Shown one piece after another: positions 7,796-15,740 of a DNA stretch of 64,000 bases (the stretch's first letter is position 1; each line of letters begins with the position of its first letter). Source of the DNA: Syntrophotalea acetylenica (lineage in GTDB: Bacteria > Desulfobacterota > Desulfuromonadia > Desulfuromonadales > Syntrophotaleaceae); contig NZ_CP015455.1 in NCBI RefSeq assembly GCF_001888165.1, positions 1,544,001 to 1,608,000 on the forward strand, written 5' to 3'. The position numbers were made by a program, and so were the translations under genes. The notes under the pieces are model-generated. The model was not told the origin of the DNA. It saw only the letters and a list, made by a program, of their open reading frames with translations, and ran no database searches.

Positions 7796-8878
7796 ATGAT
7801 GGATAACATGACGAAGCAGGAAATCATGCGATGGCTTCAGTGCCCCGCGGGATCCGAGCTTGATACTCTTCAGGCCCGGGCAGATAAGACACGCCACGAG
7901 CACGTTGGCGATGCCGTGCATCTGCGGGGTCTGGTGGAACTTTCCAACATCTGTTCGCGCAACTGTCTGTATTGCGGAATCCGACGCGACAATCATGCTG
8001 TTCAGCGTTATCGGATCACCCTTGAAGAAATCATGGATTGCGCTTTCAAGGCTGTCGAATACGGTTTTGGCACGCTGGTTCTGCAAGGAGGGGAAGACGC
8101 CGGGCTTACAGCGGCTTTCATAGGCGAGGTCATTCGCCGCATTAAAACGGAAACCGAACTTGCCGTTACCCTGAGTCTCGGCGAACGGGACCCTGCCGAA
8201 TGGAAAATGTGGCGCGAAGCCGGGGCCGACCGCTACCTGTTGAGATTCGAAACTTCCAACCGTGCGCTGTTTGACCGCATTCATCCGCCGCGTGAAGGAC
8301 ATGCCAGTACCTCGCGGATTGCGATGCTCAAAACCCTGCAGGATATCGGGTATGAAACCGGCAGCGGTGTCATGATCGGCATTCCGGGACAGCGATATTC
8401 AGACCTGGCTGAAGATATACAGCTTTTTGCCGATCTGCAGCTCGACATGATAGGCGTCGGTCCATACATCCCGCATCCCCAGACTCCCATGGGCAACTGG
8501 AAGGATGGAGGCATGGGAGACGAGCAGGTGCCGAATTCCCTTGCCATGGGGTTGCGGGTTGTGGCCCTTGCGCGGCTGGTCTGTCCCGGCGCCAACATTC
8601 CGAGCACCACCGCTCTGGCGACACTGGACGGAAAAGCCGGCCGGGAAATGGGCCTGTGTTGGGGTGCGAATGTCATCATGCCCAACCTGACACCTCTGAA
8701 ATACCGGCGATTGTACGAAATCTATCCAAGCAAGGCGGCTTCCACCGAAACCCCGGAACAAAGCAGGGACGCTGCCTTGAAACAGATTGAATTTCTCGGA
8801 AGAAGTCCCGGCAGAGGGCGGGGCGATTCGCTTTATCATCTTCAATATAAGACAACATCCAAGCGGAAAGAAGGTTGA
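7796..8878 (+). CDS. hydE: [FeFe]-hydrogenase H-cluster radical SAM maturase HydE
   Basis: HydE is a radical SAM enzyme that acts after HydG in building the diiron subcluster. The [4Fe-4S]-SAM motif is CSRNCLYCG (about residues 54-62), followed by RYRITLEEI and the biotin-synthase-like barrel with LVLQGGEDAGL, GERDPAEW, LLRFETSN and GVGPYIPHPQTP, which are HydE hallmarks. Length (360) is normal. The exact start is uncertain: ATG 7796, 7799 and 7808 are all in frame, and only a weak AGGA precedes them. It heads the maturation operon and ends 4 nt before hydG. Confidence 0.95.
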   Translation: MMDNMTKQEIMRWLQCPAGSELDTLQARADKTRHEHVGDAVHLRGLVELSNICSRNCLYCGIRRDNHAVQRYRITLEEIMDCAFKAVEYGFGTLVLQGGEDAGLTAAFIGEVIRRIKTETELAVTLSLGERDPAEWKMWREAGADRYLLRFETSNRALFDRIHPPREGHASTSRIAMLKTLQDIGYETGSGVMIGIPGQRYSDLAEDIQLFADLQLDMIGVGPYIPHPQTPMGNWKDGGMGDEQVPNSLAMGLRVVALARLVCPGANIPSTTALATLDGKAGREMGLCWGANVIMPNLTPLKYRRLYEIYPSKAASTETPEQSRDAALKQIEFLGRSPGRGRGDSLYHLQYKTTSKRKEG

Positions 8879-8882
8879 TACC

Positions 8883-10307
8883 ATGTGTGCTTTGCCATCT
8901 TTGAAACTCAGTGATCGGGCGGTTGATTTTATCGATGAAGACTACCTGCACGGACTGCTCGCCGGTAAAAAACCGGACGCATCGCGTATCCGTGAAATCA
9001 TTGCCAAAAGTCTCGCCAAGCAGGCCCTGAGTCTGGAGGAGACAGCCTCTCTGGTGTTGACCGAGGATCCTGAGCTGGTTCAGGAAATTTTCGCTGCCGC
9101 GCGTCAACTCAAGGAAAACGTGTACGGTAACCGCATTGTGCTGTTCGCGCCGCTGTATATCGGCAACGACTGCATCAACGACTGCACTTATTGCGCATTC
9201 AAACGCTCCAACTTTCAGGCTGTCCGCAGAACCCTGGCTCCGGAAGAAATTCGCCAGCAGGTTGTGGCCCTGGAAGACAAGGGTCACAAGCGTCTGATCC
9301 TTGTCTTCGGCGAGCACCCGAAATACGATGCGGATTTCATTGCCGAAACGGTGCGAAACGTCTATTCCGTGCATTCCGGCCATGGAGAAATCCGGCGTGT
9401 CAACATCAATGCCGCGCCCCTGGATATCGAAGGTTATAAAAAAGTCAAGGAAGCCGGAATCGGCACCTACCAGATTTTCATGGAAACCTATCATCACGAT
9501 ACCTACTCCATGATGCATCCCGGCGATACCCGCAAGGGCAATTATCTGTACCGGCTGGACGGTCTGAGCCGGGCCTTTGAAGCCGGCTGCGACGATGTCG
9601 GGCTTGGCGTACTGTTTGGCCTCTACGACTGGCGTTTCGAAGTTCTCGGTATGGTACGCCACGCACTCTATCTGCAGGAACGTTACAATGTCGGTCCCCA
9701 TACCCTGAGTTTTCCCAGGCTGCGCCCGGCGCAGGGGGTTGAGTTCGATGAGCGGTATTTCGTCAACGATGAAGAATTCAAGCGCGTTATCGCCATCCTT
9801 CGCCTTGCGGTGCCTTACACCGGCCTGATTCTTACCGCTCGCGAAAACCCTGAACTGCGTCGCGAGCTCATGTCCTTTGGCGTATCCCAGATCGATGCGG
9901 GAAGCCGTATTGAAATCGGCGGATACACCGAGGCCGGCGATGCCCAGGTCATGGAACGGGAACAGTTCTGTCTGGGGGATATCCGTTCGCTCGATGATGT
10001 CATGCGGGAACTGATGGCCGACGGCTATGTGCCCAGCTTTTGTACATCATGCTATCGCAGCGGTCGAACCGGCGAACATTTCATGGAATTCAGCATTCCC
10101 GGATTCATAAAACGTTACTGCACACCCAATGCCTTGCTGACCCTTCAGGAGTACCTGGTTGATTATGCTTCGAAAGAAACGCGGGCCGTTGGCGAGAAGC
10201 TGATCGCGGCAGAGATCGCCAATATGGAAGAGGGGGAAATGAAAAGCAGAACCCTCCAGCAGTTGCAGGACATCAAGGAGCGCGAGGTTCGCGATATCTA
10301 TTTCTGA
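8883..10307 (+). CDS. hydG: [FeFe]-hydrogenase H-cluster radical SAM maturase HydG (tyrosine lyase)
   Basis: HydG cleaves tyrosine and delivers Fe(CO)2(CN)-cysteine units for the H-cluster. Two iron-sulfur sites are visible: the radical SAM motif CINDCTYCAFKRSN and the C-terminal auxiliary cluster motif CTSC-x22-C (CTSCYRSGRTGEHFMEF... RYC). The barrel segments YQIFMETYHHDTY and LRPAQG match the family. The frame is open back into hydE, but the ATG at 8883 follows AGAAGG and lies 4 nt after the hydE stop, giving 474 residues, the usual size. Confidence 0.96.
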   Translation: MCALPSLKLSDRAVDFIDEDYLHGLLAGKKPDASRIREIIAKSLAKQALSLEETASLVLTEDPELVQEIFAAARQLKENVYGNRIVLFAPLYIGNDCINDCTYCAFKRSNFQAVRRTLAPEEIRQQVVALEDKGHKRLILVFGEHPKYDADFIAETVRNVYSVHSGHGEIRRVNINAAPLDIEGYKKVKEAGIGTYQIFMETYHHDTYSMMHPGDTRKGNYLYRLDGLSRAFEAGCDDVGLGVLFGLYDWRFEVLGMVRHALYLQERYNVGPHTLSFPRLRPAQGVEFDERYFVNDEEFKRVIAILRLAVPYTGLILTARENPELRRELMSFGVSQIDAGSRIEIGGYTEAGDAQVMEREQFCLGDIRSLDDVMRELMADGYVPSFCTSCYRSGRTGEHFMEFSIPGFIKRYCTPNALLTLQEYLVDYASKETRAVGEKLIAAEIANMEEGEMKSRTLQQLQDIKEREVRDIYF

Positions 10308-10308
10308 T

Positions 10309-11718
10309 ATGGGCGATTACCGTACCGAAAAAGATCTGCTTGGGGAAATGAGCGTCCCTTGCGATGCGCTGTACGGCATTCACACTGTCAGGGCACGGGA
10401 GAATTTTCCGCTGGCGGGACGTCCGGTTCACCGGGCCCTGGTGCATGCCTTCGGAGCGGTCAAACTTGCCTGCGCCCAGACCAACCGGGAACTCGGCTGC
10501 TGGGACGGTGAAAAAGGGCTGGCCATTGAAACGGCCTGCACGGAAATGATGCAAGGGCAACTCGACGGTCACGTGATCGTCGATGCCCTGCAGGGCGGTG
10601 CCGGCACTTCGACCAACATGAATGTAAATGAGGTGCTGGCCAATCGAGCCTTGCAACTCCTCGGGCATGCGCCGGGAAATTACGATTTCGTCAGTCCCCT
10701 GGAGGATATTAACCGTCACCAGTCGACTAACGACACTTTCCCGACAGCATTGAAAGTGGCCGGGATTCTGCAGTTGAGACTGCTGGAAACGGAAGTTGTG
10801 GCCTTGCTCGAAGCCTTTCAGGGGCAGGAGAAAAAGCTGGCACATGTGGTCAAGATTGGCCGCACCCAGTTCCAGGATGCGGCCCTGACGACTCTTGGTC
10901 GGGAGATGTCGGCTTACGCGGATGCTTTTGGCAGGGACCGATGGCGGATTTATAAATGCGAGGAACGGCTCAGAGTCGTAAATCTTGGCGGCACGGCTAT
11001 CGGTACCGGTGTTGCAGCTCCCCGACAGTATATTTTCAAAGTGGTGGAAAAGCTCCGCGGCATTACCGGATGCGGGCTCGCGCGAGCTGAAAATCTCATA
11101 GATGCCACACAGAATGCCGATGCGTTTGTCGAAGTCAGCGGGATTCTGAAGGCTTTGGCCGTCAACCTGCTCAAAATCGCTGGAGACCTGCGCTTCCTGT
11201 CATCCGGGCCGGATGCCGGAATCGGGGAAATCCGCCTGCCTCACCGGCAGGCAGGATCTTCCATTATGCCCGGCAAGGTCAATCCCGTTATCCCGGAAGC
11301 GGTTTCCCAGGCAGCTCTGGTGGTCATGAGCAACGATCAGACCATCGCCCAGGCGTGCGCCATGGGACAACTGGAACTCAATCCGTTCCTCCCTCTGGTG
11401 GCCGATGCCTTGTTGGGCAGCCTCGATCTGCTGCGCGGAGCCTGCGGCATTTTTCGTCGTTTTTGCGTTGAACAGATGGAAGCCAATGAAGCCCGGTGCC
11501 GGCAGCATGTCGAGAACTCAACGGCCAGCGTAACCGCATTGGTCGGCAGCATCGGTTACCAGAGAGCCACCGAACTTGCCAGGCAGGTCGCCTCAACGGG
11601 GCGCGGCCTGCGCGAACTTGCCATCGAGCAAGGTCTGGTAACAGAAGAAAAATTTGATGAACTCGTATCTCCGCAGAGCGTTACCCGACTCGGTACGCCC
11701 ATAAAGAAGGTGCCATGA
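10309..11718 (+). CDS. aspA: Aspartate ammonia-lyase in the hydrogenase maturation operon
   Basis: A 469-residue aspartase/fumarase superfamily protein that interconverts aspartate with fumarate and ammonia. The catalytic signature GSSIMPGKVNP (near residue 320) and the substrate-binding segments GGAGTSTNMNVNEV and RHQSTNDTFPT are intact. It starts one base after the hydG stop and overlaps hydF by 4 nt, so it is translationally integrated into the maturase operon. Aspartase genes beside hydEFG are known in some other bacteria. The likely role is local supply of ammonium for the bridging amine of the azadithiolate ligand, but that is inference. Fumarase activity cannot be excluded from sequence. 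Confidence 0.92.
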   Translation: MGDYRTEKDLLGEMSVPCDALYGIHTVRARENFPLAGRPVHRALVHAFGAVKLACAQTNRELGCWDGEKGLAIETACTEMMQGQLDGHVIVDALQGGAGTSTNMNVNEVLANRALQLLGHAPGNYDFVSPLEDINRHQSTNDTFPTALKVAGILQLRLLETEVVALLEAFQGQEKKLAHVVKIGRTQFQDAALTTLGREMSAYADAFGRDRWRIYKCEERLRVVNLGGTAIGTGVAAPRQYIFKVVEKLRGITGCGLARAENLIDATQNADAFVEVSGILKALAVNLLKIAGDLRFLSSGPDAGIGEIRLPHRQAGSSIMPGKVNPVIPEAVSQAALVVMSNDQTIAQACAMGQLELNPFLPLVADALLGSLDLLRGACGIFRRFCVEQMEANEARCRQHVENSTASVTALVGSIGYQRATELARQVASTGRGLRELAIEQGLVTEEKFDELVSPQSVTRLGTPIKKVP

Positions 11719-12968
11719 TGAAATCGACCCCCAAAGGAATGCGTCTTCACATCGGATTGTTCGGCCGTCGCAATGTCGGCAAATCGTCCCTGCTGAACGC
11801 TTTGACCCGGCAGAATGTCTCCATTGTATCCAACGTGGCCGGCACGACTACCGACGCCGTGGAAAAGCCCATGGAAATGCTGCCCATCGGACCCGTGCTT
11901 TTTATCGATACCGCGGGTATCGACGATGTCGGCGCCCTTGGGGAAATGCGCGTGCAGAAAACCCGACAGGTTTTTGATCGCACCGATATCGGACTTATCG
12001 TAGCGGAAGCCGGGCTGTGGGCAGATTTCGAGGAAGCCATTTTTTCCGAACTGCAGCAGCGGCATATTCCGGTGGTCGTCGTTTTCAATAAATGCGACAT
12101 TGCGCAACCCGCCGCTGAGCATCTTGCCCGCTTTTCGGAGGACGGAGTTCCCTGCGTGGCAACGACAGCCGAAACTGGCGAGGGGGTTCTCGATTTACGC
12201 GAAGCGCTGATTCGAACGGTTCCTGACGAATTTATCAATCCCCCTACCATCCTCGGGGATCTGGTGCCGTCGGGAGAACTTGCGGTTCTGGTTGTTCCAA
12301 TCGATATGGAGGCGCCCAAAGGGCGTTTGATTCTTCCTCAGGTTCAGTCCATTCGCGATATTCTCGATAACGATGCCTATTGCATGGTGGTCAAGGAACG
12401 GGAACTGCGCGATGCCCTTGACCGTCTGAAGCGCCCGCCAGCACTGGTGGTAACAGATTCCCAGGCATTTTTGAAGGTTGCAGCCGACACCCCGGAAGAC
12501 GTGCCGATGACATCGTTTTCCATTCTCTTCGCCCGTTTCAAGGGGGATCTGGGAGAATATGTGCGTGGCACCATGGCCATCGAGAACCTTATGCCGGGCG
12601 ATCGCGTATTGATTGCCGAATCGTGCAGCCATCACCCCATCGGAGAAGATATCGGGAGAGTCAAGATACCTCGCTGGCTGCAGCAGTATGTGGGAGGGAA
12701 GCTTGAATTTGTCCATACACAGGGGCATGATTTCCCTGAAGATCTGGCGACCTACAAACTGGTCATCAACTGCGGATCCTGCATGTGGAACCGACGCGAG
12801 GTGCTGTCCCGCATCATGCACTGCCAGCAGGCTGGTGTTCCTTGCAGTAACTACGGTCTGACCATTGCCTATTCGCTGGGTATTTTCGAACGCGCGCTCA
12901 GACCATTCCCCTCGGCGGAGGAAATCTATCGCGAAATGGCGCCGGAAATCAGCAGCACGGGCTTGTAG
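11715..12968 (+). CDS. hydF: [FeFe]-hydrogenase H-cluster maturation GTPase/scaffold HydF
   Basis: HydF is the GTPase scaffold on which the diiron subcluster is assembled before transfer to HydA. The N-terminal Era-like G domain shows the P-loop GRRNVGKSSLLN, switch AGTTTDAV, G3 DTAGIDD and G4 NKCD. The C-terminal cluster-binding domain has CSH (in ESCSHHPIGED) and a later NCGSC. In many homologues this last motif is HCxxC; here Asn replaces the His, while all three Cys are kept. Start codons at 11715 and 11718 are adjacent, and the first overlaps the aspA stop. It is the last gene of the operon. Confidence 0.95.
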   Translation: MMKSTPKGMRLHIGLFGRRNVGKSSLLNALTRQNVSIVSNVAGTTTDAVEKPMEMLPIGPVLFIDTAGIDDVGALGEMRVQKTRQVFDRTDIGLIVAEAGLWADFEEAIFSELQQRHIPVVVVFNKCDIAQPAAEHLARFSEDGVPCVATTAETGEGVLDLREALIRTVPDEFINPPTILGDLVPSGELAVLVVPIDMEAPKGRLILPQVQSIRDILDNDAYCMVVKERELRDALDRLKRPPALVVTDSQAFLKVAADTPEDVPMTSFSILFARFKGDLGEYVRGTMAIENLMPGDRVLIAESCSHHPIGEDIGRVKIPRWLQQYVGGKLEFVHTQGHDFPEDLATYKLVINCGSCMWNRREVLSRIMHCQQAGVPCSNYGLTIAYSLGIFERALRPFPSAEEIYREMAPEISSTGL

Positions 12969-13015
12969 CTTGTATCCATATGGGAAACTGACTTACGAAA
13001 CATTTCAAGCCAGGG

Positions 13016-13327
13016 CTACCGTGAATGACACCCCGCACATTCGACGGGGCCTTTTTTGTTCTGCCGATGACAATCGAGGCACAGCCCGTGTCCCATTTCC
13101 CGGGTAAGGGCTGCTTTTTCGTTGCCTCCCCGATGACAGGTGCTGCAGGCCATGAGTGTGGCATGGGGTTTGTGCGGAAAACGCAGTTTTTCGTTTTCCG
13201 GCACAGCGGTTTGAGGTGAGGTGACTTCCAGTGGCATTTCGGTTTGGGCAGACGCAACCTGGGAGCCTGCCTCCCTGCAGCCTCCCAGGCTGAGCGCCAG
13301 ACAAAATATCAAACCCATCCTTTTCAT
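13016..13327 (-). CDS. Small triheme c-type cytochrome lipoprotein
   Basis: A 103-residue predicted lipoprotein with three haem-binding motifs: CSTCH (61-65), CLDCH (83-87) and CAGCH (97-101). The N-terminus MKRMGLIFCLALSLGGC is a lipoprotein signal with the lipidated Cys at residue 17. RFPHKPH before the first motif supplies His residues typical of the axial ligands in cytochrome c7-like proteins. The mature protein would be membrane-anchored on the periplasmic side. I chose ATG 13327, with GAGAGG just upstream, over a TTG four codons earlier. It is convergent with hydF, and its last codons overlap the hydF terminator. Confidence 0.82.
   Translation of the reverse strand: MKRMGLIFCLALSLGGCREAGSQVASAQTEMPLEVTSPQTAVPENEKLRFPHKPHATLMACSTCHRGGNEKAALTREMGHGLCLDCHRQNKKGPVECAGCHSR
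13031..13058 (+). terminator. Probable terminator of the maturation operon
   Basis: CCCCG at 13031-13035 pairs with CGGGG at 13045-13049, followed by CCTTTTTTG. The hairpin is short with a 9-nt loop, but the T-run is good. It lies inside the last codons of the convergent cytochrome gene. Confidence 0.5.
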
Positions 13328-13514
13328 AGGCCCTCTCAAGCGCCAGGGTTTATCAGCTGGTTTTCACTATATCCCAAAAAGTTTTCTTTTCCGATATTTT
13401 CCACCGATGTTTTTGCCAGTTGGCAGTCTGGGGTGATTGCCGCTATAATGACCCATCCGGCAATCTTTGGGAATGGCAGACGATTGCTGGAATTCTTCGC
13501 CTCTGGAGCGCGAC

Positions 13515-14012
13515 ATGTTAAAAAATGCAGGTTTGAGTATTTTTTTTCTGTTGATTGTGAGCTGTTTTATACTGATATCGGGCGGCTACAGGCATACCGC
13601 ATGGGCGGAAAAAGCCGCCGGCGAATTCAATATCAAACAGGAAGGCATCAAAAAAGACAATATTTTCAACCTTTTTTTCGGAGGCGCTCCTTTGATGCCG
13701 ACGGAAAACGGCATTCTGATCATCGATGCCTTTCTTGACGAAAACGGCAACCAACAATGGGATGCGGGAGAGCCGGCACTCGAGAAAGCTCTTGTCTGCA
13801 CACTGGATGACATTGAATACCCGGTACCGGCTTTTATTCCCGGATTGAAAAACGGGGACAATTATTTTCTGAAATGCTCCGGGGAAGACTACCATCCGAC
13901 GATTGAAAAAAAGAACGTCTTTATCAAAAAGAGAGGAGAGATCATCAAAATCGAGGTGCCCTGTCAGCTTCCTGTCTCACGCACAGCCCTGAAAACCGCA
14001 CCTGAAAAATAA
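13515..14012 (+). CDS. Exported protein with an SdrD-B-like calcium-binding segment, function unknown
   Basis: I do not recognise a named family. The chosen ATG (13515, GGAG seven bases upstream) gives 165 residues starting with a hydrophobic signal segment (LSIFFLLIVSCFILISGG) and a possible cleavage site after HTAWA. The segment IDAFLDENGNQQWDAGEP resembles the acidic DxNxxxxxDxGE loop of SdrD B-like/dockerin-like calcium-binding domains, followed by a short beta-rich region ending VEVPCQLP-like. It is probably periplasmic or surface-exposed. It sits one base before the MazG-like gene, so the two may be co-transcribed. Confidence 0.65.
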   Translation: MLKNAGLSIFFLLIVSCFILISGGYRHTAWAEKAAGEFNIKQEGIKKDNIFNLFFGGAPLMPTENGILIIDAFLDENGNQQWDAGEPALEKALVCTLDDIEYPVPAFIPGLKNGDNYFLKCSGEDYHPTIEKKNVFIKKRGEIIKIEVPCQLPVSRTALKTAPEK

Positions 14013-14013
14013 C

Positions 14014-14316
14014 ATGGATCCGATAATGCGAGAAGTTCTCATGGATAACAAAGCCTACGCCGATATTTTTGATGCCACCCTTCAGAAATGGGGCATTGAA
14101 GCCCAGTACGATCAGGCCATTGAAGAATGTGCCGAGTTGATCGCCGCCCTCAAACATTTTAAACGCGGCAAGGTTACCGAAAGTGAAATCATCGATGAAC
14201 TGGCCGATGTTATTCTCATGACCCAACAATTGGTGTTCATGCTGGGAGAGGATCGCGTTGACAGTGCCATTACAAGAAAAGTCGAAAAACTGCGTTTGCT
14301 TTTGCATGCCCGCTGA
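14014..14316 (+). CDS. MazG-like nucleotide pyrophosphohydrolase-type protein
   Basis: A small all-helical protein with the MazG/NTP-PPase metal-binding pattern: EECAEL (ExxxE) and, about 30 residues on, DELADVILM (ExxD). This fits hydrolysis of (d)NTPs to monophosphates, although substrate is unknown. Up to 100 residues. Alternative starts are ATG 14026 and ATG 14041; the last has a weak GAGAAG seven bases upstream and may be the real one (91 residues). Confidence 0.7.
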   Translation: MDPIMREVLMDNKAYADIFDATLQKWGIEAQYDQAIEECAELIAALKHFKRGKVTESEIIDELADVILMTQQLVFMLGEDRVDSAITRKVEKLRLLLHAR

Positions 14317-14609
14317 CCCGTACCAAAACCAGGCGCCACCGTTGCCCCTGCCATTGCCCTGCCGTCTTTCCGAAAGCGTACCTTGAATTTTGTTTCCGTC
14401 CCTGTTAGTGTTTGAAGCATTCGAAATCAATATGTTTTTTTGGTCCGGTTTGTGCTTCGTGCCTGTTCGGGAAAACGGTTTCCGCCCGGCTCCATTCATA
14501 TAGGGCGCGAAACCGGCGGCTCCCCTGGGGTTAATGCAACAGGCCCCCAAGCCTTGTGTTGCCGCAAAACGTATGGCTGCACGGCCTGAGCCGGGAAGGA
14601 GGATAGGGC

Positions 14610-15143
14610 ATGTTCATCGACTTGCTGCGAAGGCGGCGCAGCATCCGCAATTTCGATTCCCGTAGGATTGAACCGGAAAAAATGGATTTACTGATCGAGG
14701 CCATGCTTCGATCTCCGACATCCAAAGGGCGCCGGCCATGGGAATTCATCATCGTTACCGATCCGGAAATCAGGGCGGCTCTTGCTGCCGCCAAACCCAA
14801 GGGCGCCTCCTTTCTAGGCGGAGCCCCTGTTTGCATCGTCATTTGTGGCAACCCCGATACAAGTGACGTATGGATAGAAGACTGCGCGGTTGCTGCCACG
14901 ATGCTTCAACTGGCGGCGGAGGATGTCGGTCTCGGAAGTTGCTGGTCTCAGATCCGCGGTCGTCAGCATGCCACCGGCATTTCGGCGACGAGTGCATTGC
15001 GTCAGCTCCTGCAACTTCCGGATAACTTTCAGATCGCCTCCATTATCGGCATCGGATATCCATCGGCATCTGTTTTGCCGAATCCGGAAGAGGCGCTCCC
15101 CGTCCAAAAAATTCACGAAAACCGTTATAACCACAGGAGATAA
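14610..15143 (+). CDS. Nitroreductase family FMN-dependent oxidoreductase (first of a tandem pair)
   Basis: A 177-residue nitroreductase-fold flavoprotein. RRSIRNFDSRRIE is the FMN phosphate-binding segment, SPTSKGRRPWEFI the second, and AAEDVGLGSCWSQIRGR the C-terminal FMN contact. GYP-like IIGIGYPS closes the fold. GGAAGGAGG precedes the ATG. Family members reduce nitro compounds, quinones or enones with NAD(P)H; the natural substrate is not predictable. The next gene is a paralogue 5 bp downstream. Confidence 0.85.
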   Translation: MFIDLLRRRRSIRNFDSRRIEPEKMDLLIEAMLRSPTSKGRRPWEFIIVTDPEIRAALAAAKPKGASFLGGAPVCIVICGNPDTSDVWIEDCAVAATMLQLAAEDVGLGSCWSQIRGRQHATGISATSALRQLLQLPDNFQIASIIGIGYPSASVLPNPEEALPVQKIHENRYNHRR

Positions 15144-15148
15144 GTCGT

Positions 15149-15679
15149 ATGGTTCTTTCTTTGCTGAGAAAACGCCGCAGTATCCGCAAATATCAGCCCC
15201 GTCCAATTGAAAAAGAAAAGATCGAAACCCTCATGGAGGTTTTACTGCGCTCTCCTTCGTCTAGAAGCCTCAATCCCTGGCAATTCATTTTCGTCTCGGA
15301 TCCTGCGCTTCTTGCAAAGCTGGGAAAAAGCAAGAAACATGGGGCGTCCTTTCTCAAAAATGCCGCATTGGCGGTCGTGCTGTGCGCCGATCCCCAACAA
15401 TGTGATGTCTGGGTTGAAGATTGTTCCGTTGCCGCAACGCTTTTGCAGCTTGCGGCAGAAGAGATGGGATTGGGCAGCTGCTGGGTGCAGATAAGGCTCC
15501 GTCGCCATGACGAAGCGCAATCCGCCGAGGCGTTTATTAAGGACCTGCTGCAGATCCCCGATCATCTGGCCGTGGCATCCATCGTCGGACTGGGCTATCC
15601 GAATGAAGTCAAAACACCGCATGCCGCGGAGAAGCTTCAATATGAAAAAATATTTTCCAACATCTACGGAAACCGGTAA
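15149..15679 (+). CDS. Nitroreductase family FMN-dependent oxidoreductase (second of a tandem pair)
   Basis: This paralogue of the preceding gene has 176 residues and matching blocks: RRSIRKYQPRPIEKEK, SPSSRSLNPWQFIFV, DVWVEDCSVAATLLQLAAEEMGLGSCW and VGLGYPNE. The shared DVW-EDC-VAAT-LQLAAE stretch shows that the two arose by duplication. Members of this family act as homodimers, so a heterodimer of the two products is conceivable but unproven. The spacing of 5 bp implies co-translation. Confidence 0.85.
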   Translation: MVLSLLRKRRSIRKYQPRPIEKEKIETLMEVLLRSPSSRSLNPWQFIFVSDPALLAKLGKSKKHGASFLKNAALAVVLCADPQQCDVWVEDCSVAATLLQLAAEEMGLGSCWVQIRLRRHDEAQSAEAFIKDLLQIPDHLAVASIVGLGYPNEVKTPHAAEKLQYEKIFSNIYGNR

Positions 15680-15740
15680 ATAGAGCCGGAAAAAATCAGA
15701 TGTTGCCTATTTCAATTCCTTTTAGCGTGGCCGGTTGACC

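Noticed and set aside
14317-14609. FMN or cobalamin riboswitch before the nitroreductase pair
   Set aside because: The GC-rich 293-bp gap contains inverted segments, but none of the conserved boxes of either class.
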